Source of the DNA: Ipomoea triloba
Taxonomy: Eukaryota > Streptophyta > Magnoliopsida > Solanales > Convolvulaceae
NCBI RefSeq assembly: GCF_003576645.1
Contig: NC_044916.1
Coordinates: 3,535,571 to 3,599,570, forward strand
Direction: 5' to 3'
Length of the DNA stretch: 64,000 nucleotides
Positions 1 to 11,123 of this stretch are shown piece by piece. Numbering within the stretch: the stretch's first letter is position 1; every line of letters begins with the position of its first letter. The notes below the pieces were generated by a model. That model saw nothing but the letters and a program-made list of their open reading frames with translations. It did not search any database and was not told where the DNA came from. Position numbers and translations under genes: made by a program.

Positions 1-19
1 AAAAAAAAAAAAAAAAAAA

Positions 20-68
<49 letters not shown>

Positions 69-553
69 GCACACATGCGCGCGCACATATATCTTACTAT
101 GGAGGGCGCTAATCGTGATAAAGAAGCAAGTGCATTATTGAAAATGAAACTTTGAAAAAAAAATGATATCAAACACAATATGTTTAGCTAGGCCAATTAG
201 GGCAACATCATAGAGCCCCCCTTTTAAAAAAATTATATATATCATTATTTTTTTTAATACTTGGTAATTAAATGTTAGAGTTCATGTATTAGTTTTACCT
301 GTAATTGAAAATAAAACTTTAGAAAAAATTGATATCGAAAATTTCATGAATTATTTTGTATCTAAATATGCATGAAGAATGTGATTTTTATGTTAAATTT
401 TGAATTGTATTTTTCTTTGTTGAATATTTTATGTACCATATTTTGACTAACGTTTTTTTTCAATAAATATTAGAGTTTTATCTTATATTTACACTTACTA
501 CCATAATAATAATATGGTTCAAATTTAACTATTAAACATGGCCTAATTGTTTT
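1..553. other. AT-rich left edge, poly-A and CA/CG microsatellite
   Basis: The first 67 bases are almost pure A with one short T run, followed by a short alternating CA/CG tract. The rest up to 553 is AT-rich non-coding sequence with no reading frame that resembles a protein. The homopolymer may be a contig end or the tail of a retroelement lying outside the window. Confidence 0.6.
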
Positions 554-883
554 GGTAAATTATTGTATGAACCACAGTCCACACAATGCTACGTGAACTA
601 TAACAAAAAGTACGTACATTTTTAATATATTAAAAGTACATTATTGTTTTCAAAAAAAAAAAAGTACATTATTATTTGTGTATTGAATTTACATTATACA
701 AAATAATGTACTTTTAGTACTCAAATAATGTACTTTTCAGCTTTCAAAAAAAAATGTATTTTTCATGAATACATTGTTCATTTTAAATGTACTAAATGTA
801 CATTATTTGTGTACTGCGTGTACATTATTTGATAGTATGATCGACACAACTGTGTGGATTATGCTCGACAAAATAATGATTGC
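554..883. mobile_element. Mutator-type MITE, GGTAAATTATTG family
   Basis: The left end reads GGTAAATTATTGTATGAACC and the right end, reversed, reads GCAATCATTATTTTG. The interior is made of repeated AATGTAC/GTACATT words in both orientations, so the element can fold back. It is flanked by imperfect 9-base direct repeats (AATTGTTTT at 545-553, TATTGTTTA at 884-892; 7 of 9 match). There is no coding capacity. Ends and interior match the better-preserved copy at 16163-16404. Confidence 0.6.
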
Positions 884-892
884 TATTGTTTA

Positions 893-1150
893 AGGATTGG
901 CCTATCATGGACCATGGTCCACCTTTGCATTTCTTACCCTGATCCAAAACGACATTCAGATTATGTGTATGTATATGCAGTTAACACATTATTTGCATGT
1001 ATTTAATAAATTATGTACCTTCAATTTATTTATAGGTACATAATCTATTAGCTACAATCACATAAAATGCTAACAGCAAGCACATAATCTGAATATCATT
1101 TTGAATTAGGGTCCACAATGCAAGGCGAAACTTGACATATGGTATAATTT
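893..1150. mobile_element. MITE-like inverted repeat, relative of the GGCAAA family
   Basis: A left arm with GGACCATGGTCCACC followed by CATTCAGATTATGTG pairs with a right arm that reads, reversed, GTGGACCCTAATT then GATATTCAGATTATGTG. The far right end, reversed, is GGGACAAATTATACC, close to the GGCAAATTATAC end seen at 2575. The exact borders and target duplication are not clear, because the element abuts the MITE at 554-883. Confidence 0.5.
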
Positions 1151-1834
1151 GTCCCTTGTGTTTAGCATCATATCCCTAAGAATTTTTATGTCCTTCTAAA
1201 ATAGCGAGGAATCTAAAAAAGGATAAAAACTCATATTTTGACAACTTCCACTTACCTTAACTATAGAGTCTCAGTAAAAAAAAAAAAAACAGTGAGACAT
1301 CCGTGTTTCAACATTAGAATTCATAAAAGGAATGTTAGAAAGTATGGTTATTAATTATTTTTTGAAGTTAGTCAATCAATTGAATTGTGTCCGGTATAAA
1401 GTTGAGGTCTAAGACTAGATAATGGTAATTCAAATGTGAGTTTAATTTCTTGTCAAAGATTGAATGTTAGAGAGCATTTATAGAGAATTAAAGTGAGAAG
1501 TTGAGAATCCATTCAGCCAGTTCTCATTAAAGCTGGTCTGAAAAGATATATACAAAGGGATATGAACACTAGCTAAGAGTAAACCAAAGAATGAATGTAT
1601 TAATTGGCTACTCGGTCATGAAATTCAAATGAATCACAACAATAATTTTAAAAGAATTAAAAGAATATATCATTAAACTTTTAGCATCTCTTTTAAAATG
1701 TTTGGATGAAGTCTGCATTGTGACTATAATTGAAATTTACCAGCTCAAACTAAGAAACCTAATAGAGCTCCAATCGAAAGTCAAATTTAGAGTCTTATAA
1801 TTACCATTCCAACTATCTGATTAATTTAGTGAGA
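1151..1834. other. AT-rich non-coding stretch, 3' flank of the TIR gene
   Basis: There is no recognisable gene or repeat here. It lies downstream of the minus-strand TIR gene and should contain its 3' untranslated region, but I cannot place the polyadenylation site. Confidence 0.5.
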
Positions 1835-2016
1835 TTATTGTCTATTATGATTACGATGATAATATTTGTGTCTCTTGATCCACTCGCTTCCTTCCACCTC
1901 TATTAAATTCTGCACCACAGCTTTCGAAGCACAAGCTAAGAAGTTAGACCAATCCCTATACAAAACACACAAAATTACAACCATCATATATATATATATA
2001 GTATCAAAGAAAAATA

Positions 2017-2064
<48 letters not shown>

Positions 2065-3327
2065 CACATTTGTGTAACGCTTGTTGACTTTCTTATAAAT
2101 TAAAATACTAAATATACATTTAATTTGAGTTATAAATTTTCACATAGATAGTGAGATTTTCATATATAACTAGCGTAATTTTTTTCAAAATATTCTTAGT
2201 CATTTGTTGTCACAGCCTGAGTAATAATCTCATGTATCCTCTTAAACTTCTAGGTAGCACGAGTGTTTCATGAGATTTCTTAGAAAATGTGATATTAGAA
2301 ATGTGACAACTGATTTAATTAAACACACCCTAACAACATAAAAACTTGTTTACAATAATCTTACACAAAATAAATTTTAAATATGTAACACTTTTTTTAA
2401 TAAACATAAAATATTTTTAAATTATACACTTTTTTTTTTAAATAAATTATACACTTGGTCACCAAAAATATTACTTGTTACGTTCCTTAAAAGTATTAAT
2501 TAAAATGTTATATTAATTAACTCATAAAAAAAGTATATATTCTTAACTAAAAATTATTATATGTTAGTTTGAGAGGCAAATTATACTGTGGATCATGGTC
2601 TCTGATACTGCAGTTGTGTTGAATTAATATTGCAGTTGTGTTGAAAGGGAATTGCACTTGCCCAGAACAGATGTCATTCATCCGTTCAACACAACTGCAG
2701 TTCTAAACGGATGAAACTGCCACTGTTCTGTGCAACTATAGTTCCCTTTCAACACAATTGCAGGTTCAACACTGCAATATCAATTCAACACAACTCCACC
2801 ATGACCCATGGTTCACGGTATAACCAGTGAGTTTGAGATGCTTACCCATTTAAGGTGTCAAATGTGAGTCCAACGGTGTACTTAGCCTCCTCAAGAGCCA
2901 ACCTAAACCTCTCCAAATCCTCGGCCGGATAAGCCCCATTCCACTTATCAACCACCGCAAGCTCCGACGGTTTGACGTCGCAGAACACCGGAATAACCCT
3001 CTTCCGGCACTCCATCATCAGCGCCAGCTCGTGCAGGCAGAAATACGAGTCGCAATACTGCGGCGACAGGACCGCCACCCCGACCTTACATCCTCGGATC
3101 GCCGGATCGATCTTGTCGAACAGCTTGTCCCCCGCCTTCATGTTCTTGCTGTCCAAGAACGGCCGCAGCCCCGCCCTCCGCAGGTGGTCGTAGAGCAGCC
3201 CCGCCACGTTCTTCTTCGTGTCGATCCCCCGGTGGTTCACGAACACGTCGCACGGCGGCCGCCGGAAGTTGCTTTTCCGGACCATCTGGCCGCCGGCGTT
3301 CTTGGCTGTGGACAAGTAACGTTGCAT
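1835..3327 (-). CDS. TIR-only protein (TX type), two exons
   Basis: Exons on the minus strand: 3327-2846 and 1955-1835, giving 200 aa. Residues 26-160 form a plant Toll/interleukin-1 receptor domain: CDVFVNHRG, FLDSKNMKAGD, the region SYFCLHEL with the candidate catalytic glutamate near residue 100, and IPVFCDVKPSEL. Exon 1 ends at AATGG|GTAAGC. Exon 2 begins after TATAG and continues with DWSNFLACASKAVVQNLIE, the usual C-terminal helix of plant TIR domains, ending in TAA. No NB-ARC or LRR follows, so this is a TIR-only gene and not an NLR. Family knowledge: plant TIR domains act as NADases that produce immune signals and can trigger cell death. That role here is inferred. The coding exon is much more GC-rich than its surroundings. 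The 890-base intron contains an AT microsatellite and a MITE close to the donor. Confidence 0.85.
1987..2062. repeat. (AT)n microsatellite in TIR gene intron
   Basis: Runs of alternating TA/AT lie just upstream, in gene orientation, of the exon 2 acceptor. Their length is likely polymorphic. Confidence 0.85.
2575..2829. mobile_element. Mutator-type MITE in TIR gene intron
   Basis: This 255-base element has perfect 9-base direct repeats AGTTTGAGA at 2566-2574 and 2830-2838. The left end is GGCAAATTATACTGTGGATC; the right end, reversed, is CACTGGTTATACCGTGAACC. Inner arms contain repeated AACACAACTGCAG words in both orientations. It has no open reading frame. The right border lies about 16 bases from the splice donor of the minus-strand TIR gene. 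Confidence 0.8.
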
Positions 3328-3432
3328 GGCCGCCTAATTAATTGAACTTTTATGTACGTAATTAACACTGTGCAAATTAAAGGATCGTCAGATAATACGC
3401 TGTTTTTTTTAATGGTTGCATGGGTATGTACT

Positions 3433-3439
3433 TATATAG
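3433..3439 (-). promoter_or_regulatory. Probable TATA box of the TIR gene
   Basis: On the minus strand the sequence reads ACTATATAAG, about 105 bases upstream of the start codon at 3327. Spacing and sequence fit a plant TATA box, but this is inference only. Confidence 0.4.
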
Positions 3440-4225
3440 TAAGGGGTTGTTGTAGTTTAAGTTGGGTTACGTTCAATTTGTTTGAATTCTAAATCTTGTA
3501 CTAATTAATCAGATTGGACCTAACGAAAAGTTTGAATCGATTGACTCTTGAGTTTAATCCTTCAAACACGTTTTTATTTTATTTTCATCATCTTTTATCT
3601 TTTATCTCTTATCTTTTTTTTTTTTGACCATGGAAACCCGAAACCCCTGCTTAAAGTTGTGCACTTAATAAATTCATAGCTTACAAACCACTAAGAAGAC
3701 CATGTGCAACGAGTTTGACCTAAAAGGTTATTGGTAGGAGTTGAACTCGTAGTTTTTTTTTTTTTTTTTCTTTTGGTTTTTATGTAGGCAACAAGGGAAA
3801 TAAGGGACCATCCACTACCTGCAGAGACATCAGAGATTTAGAAAGTGTGCACTCTTAGCTTGTGTAATAGTATGTAAATAATTAAGGAGGTAAATATGAA
3901 TAATCGCACTAAGAATTCTTATGCGACGAAGACGACCGAGAAATGTGTTTACAAGAATCAAACTCAAGATTCTTCATATATGAGAATAATGCTTCATCAG
4001 GCCACTCGATCACTTTTTTAAGAATTTTTTTGGTTTTGTTTTTATTTGAGGAGAGGTAGAAAATGTAGTAGTGATTTATGACCAAATTAAATATAGTCCA
4101 AGGTGTTGCGAATTTCTTGGAACTTTCTTCGAGGTTGAGAGGTATTTACTTTAAGTTGAAGGAAATTAAAATCATAAACAAAATACAAATTAAAAACAAC
4201 TACTGTATGCATAGAATAAAGTGTC
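3440..4225. other. Non-coding AT-rich stretch with repeat remnants
   Basis: Upstream region of the TIR gene. It holds T-rich runs (3615-3626, 3752-3769) and phrases such as AGGAGTTGAACTCGTAG that recur loosely near 9230-9360, suggesting decayed copies of one non-autonomous element. No gene is visible. Confidence 0.4.
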
Positions 4226-4312
4226 AATGACCTTGTGGTCTAGTGGCACACGGTTGCACCCCTATGTGGGAAGGGTGGGCTTGAGTCTCAGTGTAGGGAT
4301 GACAATAGAGAA
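4226..4312 (+). mobile_element. tRNA-like SINE fragment
   Basis: TGGTCTAGTGGCAC resembles a tRNA-derived A box and GGGCTTGAGTCTCAG resembles a B box about 40 bases later, followed by an A-rich end. This is the layout of a short plant SINE head. No clear target duplication was found. Confidence 0.4.
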
Positions 4313-4325
4313 ATAAATAATTTCT

Positions 4326-4467
4326 TAAATTTAAATTGTATATAAAACTTATTATAATTATAATACTTTCACATAAAAAAATATAAAATATATCACTAAA
4401 TTTAAATTGTATATAAAACTTATTATAATTATAATACTTTCACATAAAAAAATATAAAATATATCAC
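4326..4467. repeat. 71-base perfect tandem duplication
   Basis: Two adjacent copies (4326-4396 and 4397-4467) of an AT-rich 71-base unit appear identical. This suggests a very recent duplication or an assembly effect. It is non-coding. Confidence 0.85.
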
Positions 4468-4929
4468 TAAATCTCAAGAATAAATACACTAAAAATTAAC
4501 TGCAATTTTAAAAATAATAAGCATCTCTAATTGGCCTGGGTTGATGGTATGGTTAGATTCTTGAAATTGGATTATAATTTCATAAGAAAGTATGCACATT
4601 AGTGCAAGAAATTTCATGCAACAGGAAAAAAAAAAATCTACATCATTCACCCAAAAAAATGAATTTTCAAATTTCTTTTTGTTTTCAACTAGCTACAAAA
4701 CTATCTACATCATTCACACACAAATTAAACAAAAATAAATAAATAAATAAATAATCAAATTTCATTTTGTTTTCAAGTAGCTATAAGCTACCACGTAGCA
4801 ATTGTACCAAAAGTCGTAACACATTATTTGAAGTTGAACCATGTTACACACCTATACATTTATTACTTATAAATAGTCCTTCTTTGATGTGACATTTGCA
4901 TATTTAAGTAATTATTGTGTGTCTGTGAT

Positions 4930-5042
4930 GTGGTATTTGAGCTGAATCCAATAAGGGCAATAGAACGCTCGTGTTGGAAATTGAACTTGTAACATTATGG
5001 CTACCAAGTCAATAGTCTGACCAACTTGGTTCTATTGGCCTT
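4930..5042 (-). mobile_element. SINE-like fragment, reverse orientation
   Basis: On the minus strand, CCAAGTTGGTCAGACTATTG followed by TTGGTAGCC and ACAAGTTCAATTTCC resembles the A-box/B-box head of the SINE at 41537. No tail or target duplication could be defined. Confidence 0.4.
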
Positions 5043-7495
5043 CTCGATGTTAAGGTGGGTGTTTGTCAGTTATGGGCAACTTATTAGCCTGCTTTAATTT
5101 ATTATGTTCTAATACTTTGTCGGTTAAGTTTACAAGACAGGCTTCACCTATAACGAATATCTAGATAACGACTACATATTTTTCTGTTAATCAAAGAAAT
5201 GCACAAATCACACTCACAAAATATTGTTGTTGTTGTTGTTGTTGTTTTTATTATTATTATTAGTATCATTATCATCGTCGTCGCCGCCGTCGTCATCATC
5301 ATTAAATTAAATACAACTTTAATGTATGTGTTGTTTTTGCTTTATTAATTAAAAAAAATACTTTGACCATGCAATAAAGGAATCCATCTTTGATTTCCAA
5401 TGCCAAGTCTAAAAATGTAACAACTCAATTGAAGTGCATCATCTTTACTAGTAAATGTTATACATACTCTAATTAGTTTCATGTTATTTGGACCATTATA
5501 TTTAAAAATTGAATTTAGGCCAAATCTCATAAAAATTTGATTGGGGAAATATGTTTGCATTGTAAGATGCTGAGTAATACAACATATTTTTCGTTATAAA
5601 AATTATTCTCTAATATTCATTATATTACTGACATGTTTGTATGTATACACACACAAAATAATATGTTTTAAAAAAAACAAACAAAAAAAAAAGTAGTACT
5701 CTCAAATTAAAACAATATAAAAAACTGGAGATATTTCTATGTCTCGCTCCTTTGCAGCATGCATGCATTCCCATTGTGAATAATGAAGATGATGGTCCAT
5801 TCTAAGGAATTTTGTTTTGTATAGTAGAAAACTAACGAACAAAACAACAAAATAAAATTATTATGTGAAATGGTATTATATATTCTTATCCTATTTAATG
5901 AGGTTGATGGTTTATCCTTATATTGGAAAAATGTTAGTTCAAGTATTATTGTTTCTCCATACATACACAATATATTTATGTATGTAGCTTATTTATGTGA
6001 CTAGGACAATCTTATGTTGAAAAAAATTAGCATAAATTGGTATGTTTAGTGTTCATTTTGAAGTACTCCGTATTAATTTGAGTGAATTTACTGTTGATTT
6101 GGATGCGATCAAAATATATTTAGATTCTCCTAATTGAGATGATGAATTTAATATATTATACGCTTAAAATGGATAACAACATGTGAATGATAAAATGATT
6201 AAAGAAATAAATTAATTTTGTATTGTAAACTGAAATTTTAGGAATATATTTTCAATTATATTTTTTAGTTATTACCATTTTTAAAATATTTTTTTTTAAC
6301 TTAAAAGCATAGTCATGAGATAAGATGTTCCATCACGTACCTCTTACGTAAAAAATACTAGGCAAGAGGTGGCAAAGGTTGAACATACATGTTATATAGA
6401 TGTATAACATAATTCAAGTTAACAACTTGGTAAGGTAGTATTTAGTCATGTTTCTCATTTGAACAAACAAAATAGAAGTGTGTGTACCTTCTTAAATAAA
6501 GTTGCAAAATAGAAAATAATGACACATTCTAACAATTTTGTTTTCTTTTTTTTTTTCTTTTCAAAAATTTGAAAAATTCTTCAATTTTGAATTCCACAAG
6601 TGTGGAATAAGGTTGAGAGCTACGTTCATCCTCATATGAATAATCTTAATTAATGTATTGTTATTGTCTCTATGTATATATAAAGTGATTCTGATGCACA
6701 ACTCTACAAATTAAACAATTCAAAATATGTTCATTTACCTCTTTTGAATCAAATCTTGCCATTTACCTTGCTTCCTCCACCGGTTTTAAGGCAGGAGCAG
6801 TGAAGAACCCTTAATTAAGGTTGGAGTTCAAACTTATAAAATAAACATTTTAAACACATTCTCCTTTAAGTTTATGATCTGATTTAAAAAAAAAAAATCA
6901 CATTAGTAGTGTAATAACCCCCCCCCCCCCCTTCTTTCCCCCTCCTCTCATCTCTCCTCCACCTAGGCATATTTGCTCTAAGGTTGAAAGTTCATGTGGA
7001 ACAATTTTATTTCAAATATTGTTATTATGTTTCCTTATATAAAGAAAATATTTTCATATGACTCTCATGACATTGATCTAATGGATGAAAAAGTTTCAAT
7101 CAAGACTTGCTTATAGTAACAAAGTGGAGATTCGATTCCTACCACAAAATTGGAGGGGCATTTGGATTGGGTTATTTGTGCGCAAAAGTGTACAAATTGG
7201 TGTTGACTCTTGATTTACCTCCTCATAAATAATTCATGAGATTCGTGATATATAGTCCCACAAACTCGATAAACTTGGATTATCAAAAAAAATATTTTCA
7301 TAATTTATTTATGTCATTATGTGGCTAGGATATGATACTATTACCATTAATCCATATAGAGTGTAATTATCTCAAGTATAGTTTTCAATAATTATTAAAA
7401 ACATTTTTTTAAAAAAAATTATTCTCATTTTTCAAAGCATTTTCGTTTTTAAGTGAAAACATAAACCATCATTGATTTTTTTACGACAATACTAA
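5043..7495. other. Long AT-rich intergenic stretch with microsatellites
   Basis: There is no convincing gene on either strand. It contains a GTT/ATT/TCG trinucleotide tract at about 5225-5302, a 14-base C run followed by a pyrimidine tract at about 6919-6962, and several A or T runs. The open frames here are short and rich in Phe, Ile and Asn, as expected by chance in AT-rich DNA. Confidence 0.5.
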
Positions 7496-7671
7496 GGGCA
7501 TTTTCAATGGAAGTAGAAAGGGGGAGAAAGAGAAGAGGTAGGAAGGGGTAGGGAGGGGGGGAAGAGAAAATGGTTGGAGGAGAGGGAATAAAGTTTCTCC
7601 AAAAAAATGTTGGCATAACTCGTAGCGCCTGTTGTCCACGTACCACTTTCACTCTCTCCATTATATATTTC

Positions 7672-7711
<40 letters not shown>

Positions 7712-7720
7712 NNNNNNNNN

Positions 7721-7753
<33 letters not shown>

Positions 7754-8090
7754 GTATTTTGAATCAGAAATACTTTTTTTAATTTTTATTTTTAATTTTT
7801 TAGTTTAATTTATTGTAAAACTTTTAATTGTATTAATTGAAGGTTAATTTGTAATTTAAAATTTTGTATTCACATTCAAATATTAATTTGCTTCGTAAAC
7901 GATTTCGAATGTGAATTTTAATTTATGAAATTATATTTTATACTTCAAAATTATTTTATTTCGCTATTTAAATTTATTTTTTATTTAAAATTGAAATTAT
8001 ATTTATAAAGTTTAAATTATTAATTATATAAAAATAAATAAAATACGGAGTTATAGATGATGTGTAAGGTTGTAGAATAGTATGATCCAC

Positions 8091-8130
<40 letters not shown>

Positions 8131-8131
8131 N

Positions 8132-8172
<41 letters not shown>

Positions 8173-8278
8173 AAAAGCAGGGAATGATTGTATGAAAAAT
8201 ATGGGAGGAAATTATAAGATGATGTGAAGGAGTTGGCCCACAAATGAAGAGATAATGGGAGAATGAATGTGAATGCCC
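7496..8278. mobile_element. PIF/Harbinger (Tourist-like) MITE, gap-damaged
   Basis: The ends read GGGCATTTTCAATGG on the left and, reversed, GGGCATTCACATTCATTC on the right. Each end is flanked by TAA (7493-7495 and 8279-8281), the 3-base target duplication expected for PIF/Harbinger. The interior holds a long A run, N bases at 7712-7720, a T run, and a second A run with one N at 8131. There is no transposase frame. The true internal length is uncertain because homopolymers flank both gaps. Confidence 0.6.
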
Positions 8279-8379
8279 TAAGCAAGATGTGATGGAGGCT
8301 AATTAAACACATGTTCCCTACATGTATAACATAATTCAAGTGAACATTTGAAAAGCGATGATACTATTCACATCATGTA

Positions 8380-8815
8380 TAAAAAATAAAATTGAAATAT
8401 AGAAAATTGAAAAGTCATATTCAATCATATTCTCTATTTGAGAAATCATATTCAAGATTTTGCTTTCTAATTAACTTGTAGAATTGAAAAGTAATGACAT
8501 TGTTACGTTATATTAAAGAATGAAACATTTCAAAAATAGAAATTTGAAAATCAATGACACCAAGGAAAAAATATTTCAAAACATACTAAATTAAAAAGCA
8601 ATGACATTGTTCACATCATATCAAAGAAAGGAACATTTCGAGACATAGACAATTAAAAATCAATGACATTATTTACATCGAAGAAAGAAATATTTTGAAA
8701 CATGCAAAAATGAAAAATAATGACATTGTTCACATAGAATAAAGAAACTTGCAAAATTGAAACATAATAACAGTTTTCACATCATATCAAATAATGAAAC
8801 ATTTTGAAACATGTT
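8380..8815. repeat. Decayed tandem array, unit roughly 65-70 bases
   Basis: About six diverged copies follow the theme GAAACATTT, then GAAAATTGAAAA, then CAATGACATTGTTCACATC, then TATCAAAGAA. Copies differ by substitutions and small deletions, so this is an old minisatellite. No protein is encoded. Confidence 0.55.
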
Positions 8816-9751
8816 CTCTCTCTTTGGAGTAAAACCCGCTCATGTGTGAGAATTCACAAATCACATAATATGTCTATATTTACGACAAGAGTTGAAAAGT
8901 TTGCAAACAGTATAATGGTTGTTGAGAGGTCTATGATTCTTACGGTGTGCGTTGTGATTTCCATGTTAAATCATTGTATTGTGATTATATATTCATTTGT
9001 TCCCTATAAACACTTTATATTATTATTTAATATTATCTATGGAAAAATTATTTTTTCTCCATCAAGTATGAATCGATATTGTATCAAGAATACATTATAT
9101 CATGCATGCATACTACAAGTTTATAGAAATGTGTCAAAGAAAGATGCGATACGTGACGTTTGGATCACGTAAGAACCAGAAATCACATGACGTAAGTGGG
9201 GGTTTGGTCAGTATGATTTTTTTTGAATGATGAGGGAAACTCGTAACCATTATTTGAAAGTGTACACTGGATAGACTAACTCTATTCATATGTAATAGTT
9301 TGCAAACCACAAAATAGAGGTAAATCGCATTTGAACGGATTCAACCAATAGAGTCTTAACAATAATCAAATTCGAATTAGTCGGTTTTATATATATTCAT
9401 TTCAAGGTATGAACTATGAGGAAATACTTTTCTTCTCCCAAAGAGGAAATACTTTTCTAATTTTTTGGATGGATGTGGCAATAATGTTAAGTACATTATA
9501 TATTTATATTCCTCTTCCCCTCATTCAGACTTGATTGTTTGACGAGGAAGAACAAATTAAATCCCAAGCACGCATTAAACAACGTACCTTCCCATATTTA
9601 ATTTAGCTTTTCTTAATTAATTTGATTTTCCCTTTTGGGTAATATACGTAAGGAATCAAAGTGTGATTTTCCCTTTTGGGTAATATAGGTAAGGAATCAA
9701 AGTGAAAGAACAGTCAATTTTGACCGTTCCGGCCTACCGCCTACTCTTACA
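8816..9751. other. AT-rich intergenic stretch
   Basis: There is no convincing gene. A 122-codon open frame (8804-9172) has no recognisable motif and begins inside the tandem array. A 41-base tandem duplication (unit starts at 9623 and 9664, TGATTTTCCCTTTTGGGTAA) is present. The 9230-9360 segment loosely resembles 3640-3870. Confidence 0.45.
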
Positions 9752-9799
9752 ACAGTTATTGCATGGACCGTGGTCCACACAGCTGTGTAAATCATTATT
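9752..9799. mobile_element. Relic of the ACCATGGTCC MITE family
   Basis: GGACCGTGGTCCACACAGCTG followed within a few bases by AATCATTATT matches the outer parts of the MITE at 16163-16404, with the middle missing. It is interrupted by the larger MULE whose target duplication (ATCATTATT, 9791-9799) lies in the MITE end motif. Confidence 0.5.
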
Positions 9800-10044
9800 G
9801 AGATAAAGTATAAATAAGTCATCGTATTATTTGGAAAATAGCAATTAAGTCATCCAATTCAAATAACCTCCAAATAAGTCACCGAACTCGAATAAAAAGA
9901 GCAATTAAGCCACTGAAACCGAAAAAAAAAAAACAATTAAGTCCAAATTGACCTATTTAACAGGTTATTTCTTTTAAAAATTGACACGTGTCTTTTTAAA
10001 TAATTTTTATTTTTTAAAAATTTATTTATAAGAAATTAAGAAAC

Positions 10045-11102
10045 GGGACAAGTGTCAAATCAGTCCCCTAAGTCAACCGGATAGTGCAATTAGCCCCCCT
10101 AAGTTAAAAAACTCCGATTAACTCCCCTAAACCGGTAAAAAAACTCAATTAGCTCCTTTTGCTCCCAACCCAGTCGGTTAATGCTGACATGCCGCACACG
10201 TGGATTAATTCTTCACATTTTATATTAATATTATATATATTAAATATTTATATATATTGTGAACACTGATTTATTTCCCAACCCCAAACTAAACCACGAG
10301 ACTCCAGGAAACCCTATCATCCTCATTCACTCTCTTCACGGTCAGATCTCTTCATCAGCTCTCTTCATAGTCGGATCTCTTCATCTCCCAAATAAACGTA
10401 AGCTCTCTTCACGTAAATCACTTGGTCGATTTTCCAAATTGTTATTCTGCTCCTTATTTTTTGGATTGTGGAGTCGGTCATTCGCTCAACCAAAAATGTC
10501 TTCTTCTTGCCGGAGTGCATCACCATTTTCATCAACTTCTTCAAGGCCAAATCTCCATAATGCATCACCATTTCACATTGGTTCATAATGGAGATTTGGC
10601 CTTGAAGAAGTTGATGAAAATGGTGATGCACTCCGGCAAGAAGAAGACATTTTTGGTTGAGCGAATGACCGACTCCACAATCCGAAAAACAAGGAGCAGA
10701 ATAACAATTTGAAAAATCGACCAAGTGATTTACGTGAAGAGAGCTTACGTTTATTTGGGAGATGAAGAGATCCGACTATGAAGAGAGCTGATGAAGAGAT
10801 TTGACCGTGAAGAGAGTGAATGAGGATGATAGGGTTTCCTGGAGTCTCGTGGTTTAGTTTGGGGTTGGGAAATAAATCAGTGTTCACAATATATATAAAT
10901 ATTTAATATATATAATATTAATATAAAATGTGAAGAATTAATCCACGTGTGCGGCATGTCAGCATTAACCGGCTGGGTTGGGAGCAAAAGGAGCTAATTG
11001 AGTTTTTTTACCGGTTTAGGGGAGTTAATCGGAGCTTTTTTAACTTAGGGGGGCCAATTGCACTATCCGATTGACTTAGGGGACTGATTTGACACTTTTC
11101 CC
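10045..11102. mobile_element. Palindromic MULE (MULE-B), near-perfect 514-base arms
   Basis: It is flanked by perfect 9-base repeats TTAAGAAAC (10036-10044 and 11103-11111). Left arm 10045-10558 and right arm 10588-11102 are nearly identical reverse complements around a 29-base loop. The ends are GGGACAAGTGTCAAATCAGT and, reversed, GGGAAAAGTGTCAAATCAGT. Each arm holds a segment resembling a captured gene leader: CT-rich sequence, then an ATG followed by MSSSCRSASPFSSTSS. The mirrored open frames on the two strands are products of the palindrome and not two genes. A weak resemblance to the start of GRF zinc-finger genes is a guess. Confidence 0.85.
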
Positions 11103-11123
11103 TTAAGAAACTTAAAAAAAATT

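Noticed and set aside
1835..3327. TIR gene as the start of a full NLR resistance gene
   Set aside because: The second exon ends in a stop after the TIR helix, and no NB-ARC or LRR sequence follows on the minus strand.
2842..3345. Two plus-strand frames opposite the TIR exon
   Set aside because: They are antisense shadows of a GC-rich exon with no recognisable motif.
4226..4312. A tRNA gene
   Set aside because: It has A- and B-box-like words but no acceptor stem pairing or complete cloverleaf, so it is a SINE head.
8380..8815. CRISPR-like array
   Set aside because: The units are degenerate, there are no unique spacers of constant length, and this is plant nuclear DNA.
8804..9172. A 122-codon frame as a small gene
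   Set aside because: It starts in a tandem repeat, has no motif or codon signature, and lies in AT-rich DNA where such frames arise by chance.
10259..10887. Two similar 104-109-codon frames on opposite strands as a gene pair
   Set aside because: They are mirror images created by the MULE palindrome and lack any complete domain. They start at non-ATG codons and run through leader-like sequence.
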